Origin: Pseudactinotalea sp. HY158
Lineage (GTDB): Bacteria; Actinomycetota; Actinomycetes; Actinomycetales; Beutenbergiaceae
DNA: 64,000 nucleotides
Direction: 5' to 3'
Assembly: GCF_009660225.1 (NCBI RefSeq)
Contig: NZ_CP045920.1
Location: 744,001-808,000 of the forward strand
Made by a program: the position numbers and the translations under genes. The notes beneath the pieces were generated by a model. It was not told where the DNA came from. It worked only from the letters and a program-made list of their open reading frames with translations, and ran no database searches. This document shows, one piece after another, positions 62,773-64,000 of this stretch. Every line of letters starts with the position of its first letter. Position 1 is the stretch's first letter.

Positions 62773-64000
62773 CTACGCGAGCCAGACCCATCTGACGAGC
62801 AGCAGCGCCGCCAGGATGTAGACGATCCAGTGGGCGTCCTTGACCCGGCCGGTGCACAGCTTGATCAGGGCGTAGGAGATGATGCCGATCGAGACGCCCT
62901 CGGCGATCGAGAACGTGAACGGCATCGTCACCACGGTGAGGAAGGCCGGCACGGACTCGGAGATGTCGTCCCATTGCACGTGCCGCATCCCCTCCATCAT
63001 GAGGGCGCCGACGAGGATGAGCGCCGGCGCGGTCGCCGAGCCGGGCACGGCCGCGATGAGCGGGCTGAAGAACATCGCCACGAGGAACAGCGCCGCGCCG
63101 GTCACCGCCGTCAGGCCGGTGCGCCCGCCCTCCTCGACACCCGCGGCGGACTCGACGTAGGCGGTCGTCGTCGAGGTGCCCAGTGCCGCACCGCTCATCG
63201 CGGCGAGCCCGTCCATGGAGAACAGGGTCTTGGCGCGGGGCATGTTGCCGTGCTCGTCCATGTACCCGGACCGCTGCGAGAGCCCGGTCAGGGTGCCGGT
63301 CGCGTCGAAGAAGTCGACGAAGAAGAACGTGAAGATCACGGTGAGCAGGCCGGTGCTCAGCACGCCGGCGAAGTCCATCTGGAAGGCGAGATCGCTCGGC
63401 CAGATCGGTGCGGCGACGATCCCGTCGCCGAAGCCCGCGAACGCCGCGTAGCCGTCCGCGCCCTCATAGACCGGCAGCCGGAACGCGATCCCGATGACCG
63501 TGGTGGCGATGATGCCCCACAGGATCGCGCCCTTCACCTTGAGCTTCATGAGCGCCACGATGATGAGCAGGCCGATGAGCGCGAGCCAGACGTGCGCATC
63601 GGCCACGTCGCCCACGCCCACGAAGGTCGCCTCGTTCGCGATGATGAAGCCGGCGTTCTTCATGCCGAGGAAGGCGAGGAACGCCCCGATCCCGGCGGTG
63701 ATCGCATACTTCATGCTCGTCGAGAGCGAGCGGGCGATCGCCTCCCGCAGGCCGATGACGCTCAGCGCCACGAACAGCACACCCGAGATGAAGACGGCCG
63801 CGAGGGCCTCCTGCCAGGTGTAGTCCATGCCGAGGACGACGGTGTAGGTGAAGAAGGCGTTGAGCCCCATCCCCGGTGCCTGCATGAACGGGTAGCGCGC
63901 GATGAGCCCCATGTACAGCGAGCCGAGGATGGCCGCCATGCACGTGACCATGACGAGCTGCTGGAACACGTTGTCGACCCCGGGGATCACGATCGCGTCG
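62773..64000 (-). CDS. NCS2-family (AzgA-like) purine permease, 5' end outside window
   Basis: At least 408 aa; the frame is still open at the window edge, so the N-terminal helices are missing. Membrane protein with many helices; AzgA/PbuG-type motifs: FMQAPGMGLNAFFTYTVVLG, VFISGVLFVALSVIGLREAI, FFFVDFFDATGTLTGLSQRS and SMDGLAAMSGAALGTSTTTA. It imports adenine, guanine or hypoxanthine by proton symport. Transcribed toward ppx. Confidence 0.92.
   Translation of the reverse strand, partial: DAIVIPGVDNVFQQLVMVTCMAAILGSLYMGLIARYPFMQAPGMGLNAFFTYTVVLGMDYTWQEALAAVFISGVLFVALSVIGLREAIARSLSTSMKYAITAGIGAFLAFLGMKNAGFIIANEATFVGVGDVADAHVWLALIGLLIIVALMKLKVKGAILWGIIATTVIGIAFRLPVYEGADGYAAFAGFGDGIVAAPIWPSDLAFQMDFAGVLSTGLLTVIFTFFFVDFFDATGTLTGLSQRSGYMDEHGNMPRAKTLFSMDGLAAMSGAALGTSTTTAYVESAAGVEEGGRTGLTAVTGAALFLVAMFFSPLIAAVPGSATAPALILVGALMMEGMRHVQWDDISESVPAFLTVVTMPFTFSIAEGVSIGIISYALIKLCTGRVKDAHWIVYILAALLLVRWVWLA

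Overview
The window is very GC-rich and reads as the chromosome of a Gram-positive actinobacterium. Evidence for this: gene order typical of the phylum (rsmI ... metG-tatD-rpf-ksgA-ABC-F; tRNA-Gln-glmU-prs-rplY-pth-mfd-mazG-eno-divIC-DUF501-ppx), Rpf and G5 cell-wall proteins, a PMT-type protein O-mannosyltransferase, LAxTG/LPxTG sortase-anchored surface proteins, frequent GTG starts, and many genes whose start codon lies 6-8 nt after a TANNNT -10 box (leaderless transcripts). Micrococcales is my best guess for the order. I cannot name a genus from the sequence alone.

Layout. 1-5067: heme acquisition, with the 3' part of a repeat-bearing, sortase-anchored HtaA-domain protein followed by HmuT-HmuU-HmuV. 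5174-9019: a large wall-anchored GH20 beta-N-acetylhexosaminidase. 9155-12477: a Mn/Zn ABC importer with a convergent DtxR/MntR-type regulator. 12515-14660: a YeiH-family membrane protein and a divergent LysR regulator that is frameshifted in this sequence. 14710-18463: aldo/keto reductase, Pmt and RsmI. 18612-29863: an accessory block with a GntR regulator, a complete tripartite tricarboxylate (TTT) transporter, a cytoplasmic sialidase-fold beta-propeller, a DapA/NanA-family lyase, and a huge wall-anchored protein (FGE-like fold, sialidase-like propeller, LamG, Ig-like repeats, LPDTG). The last gene is split by a 1442-bp ISL3-family insertion with a clean 8-bp target duplication; removing the IS plus one repeat restores the reading frame exactly. 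29995-32266: nicotinamidase, FolP2-like and RibD-C-like genes. 32291-40612: metG, tatD, two G5-domain muralytic proteins, ksgA and an ABC-F ATPase, with ispE missing from its usual place. 40638-49255: mostly minus strand, two ABC exporter operons with TetR/MarR regulators and a nitronate-monooxygenase-like enzyme. 49395-62704: tRNA-Gln, then the conserved glmU-to-ppx housekeeping block. 62773-64000: an NCS2 purine permease cut by the window end.

How the parts fit together: the heme, manganese/zinc, hexosaminidase and sialidase-like functions suggest an organism foraging metals and glycans on animal-derived or otherwise glycan-rich material. The most interesting unit is the GntR-TTT-propeller-lyase-surface-protein locus. 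It looks like a self-contained uptake and catabolic route for an acidic sugar in which a TTT importer takes the place of the known sialate transporters. The substrate is not proven by the sequence, and the surface component is disrupted in this strain.
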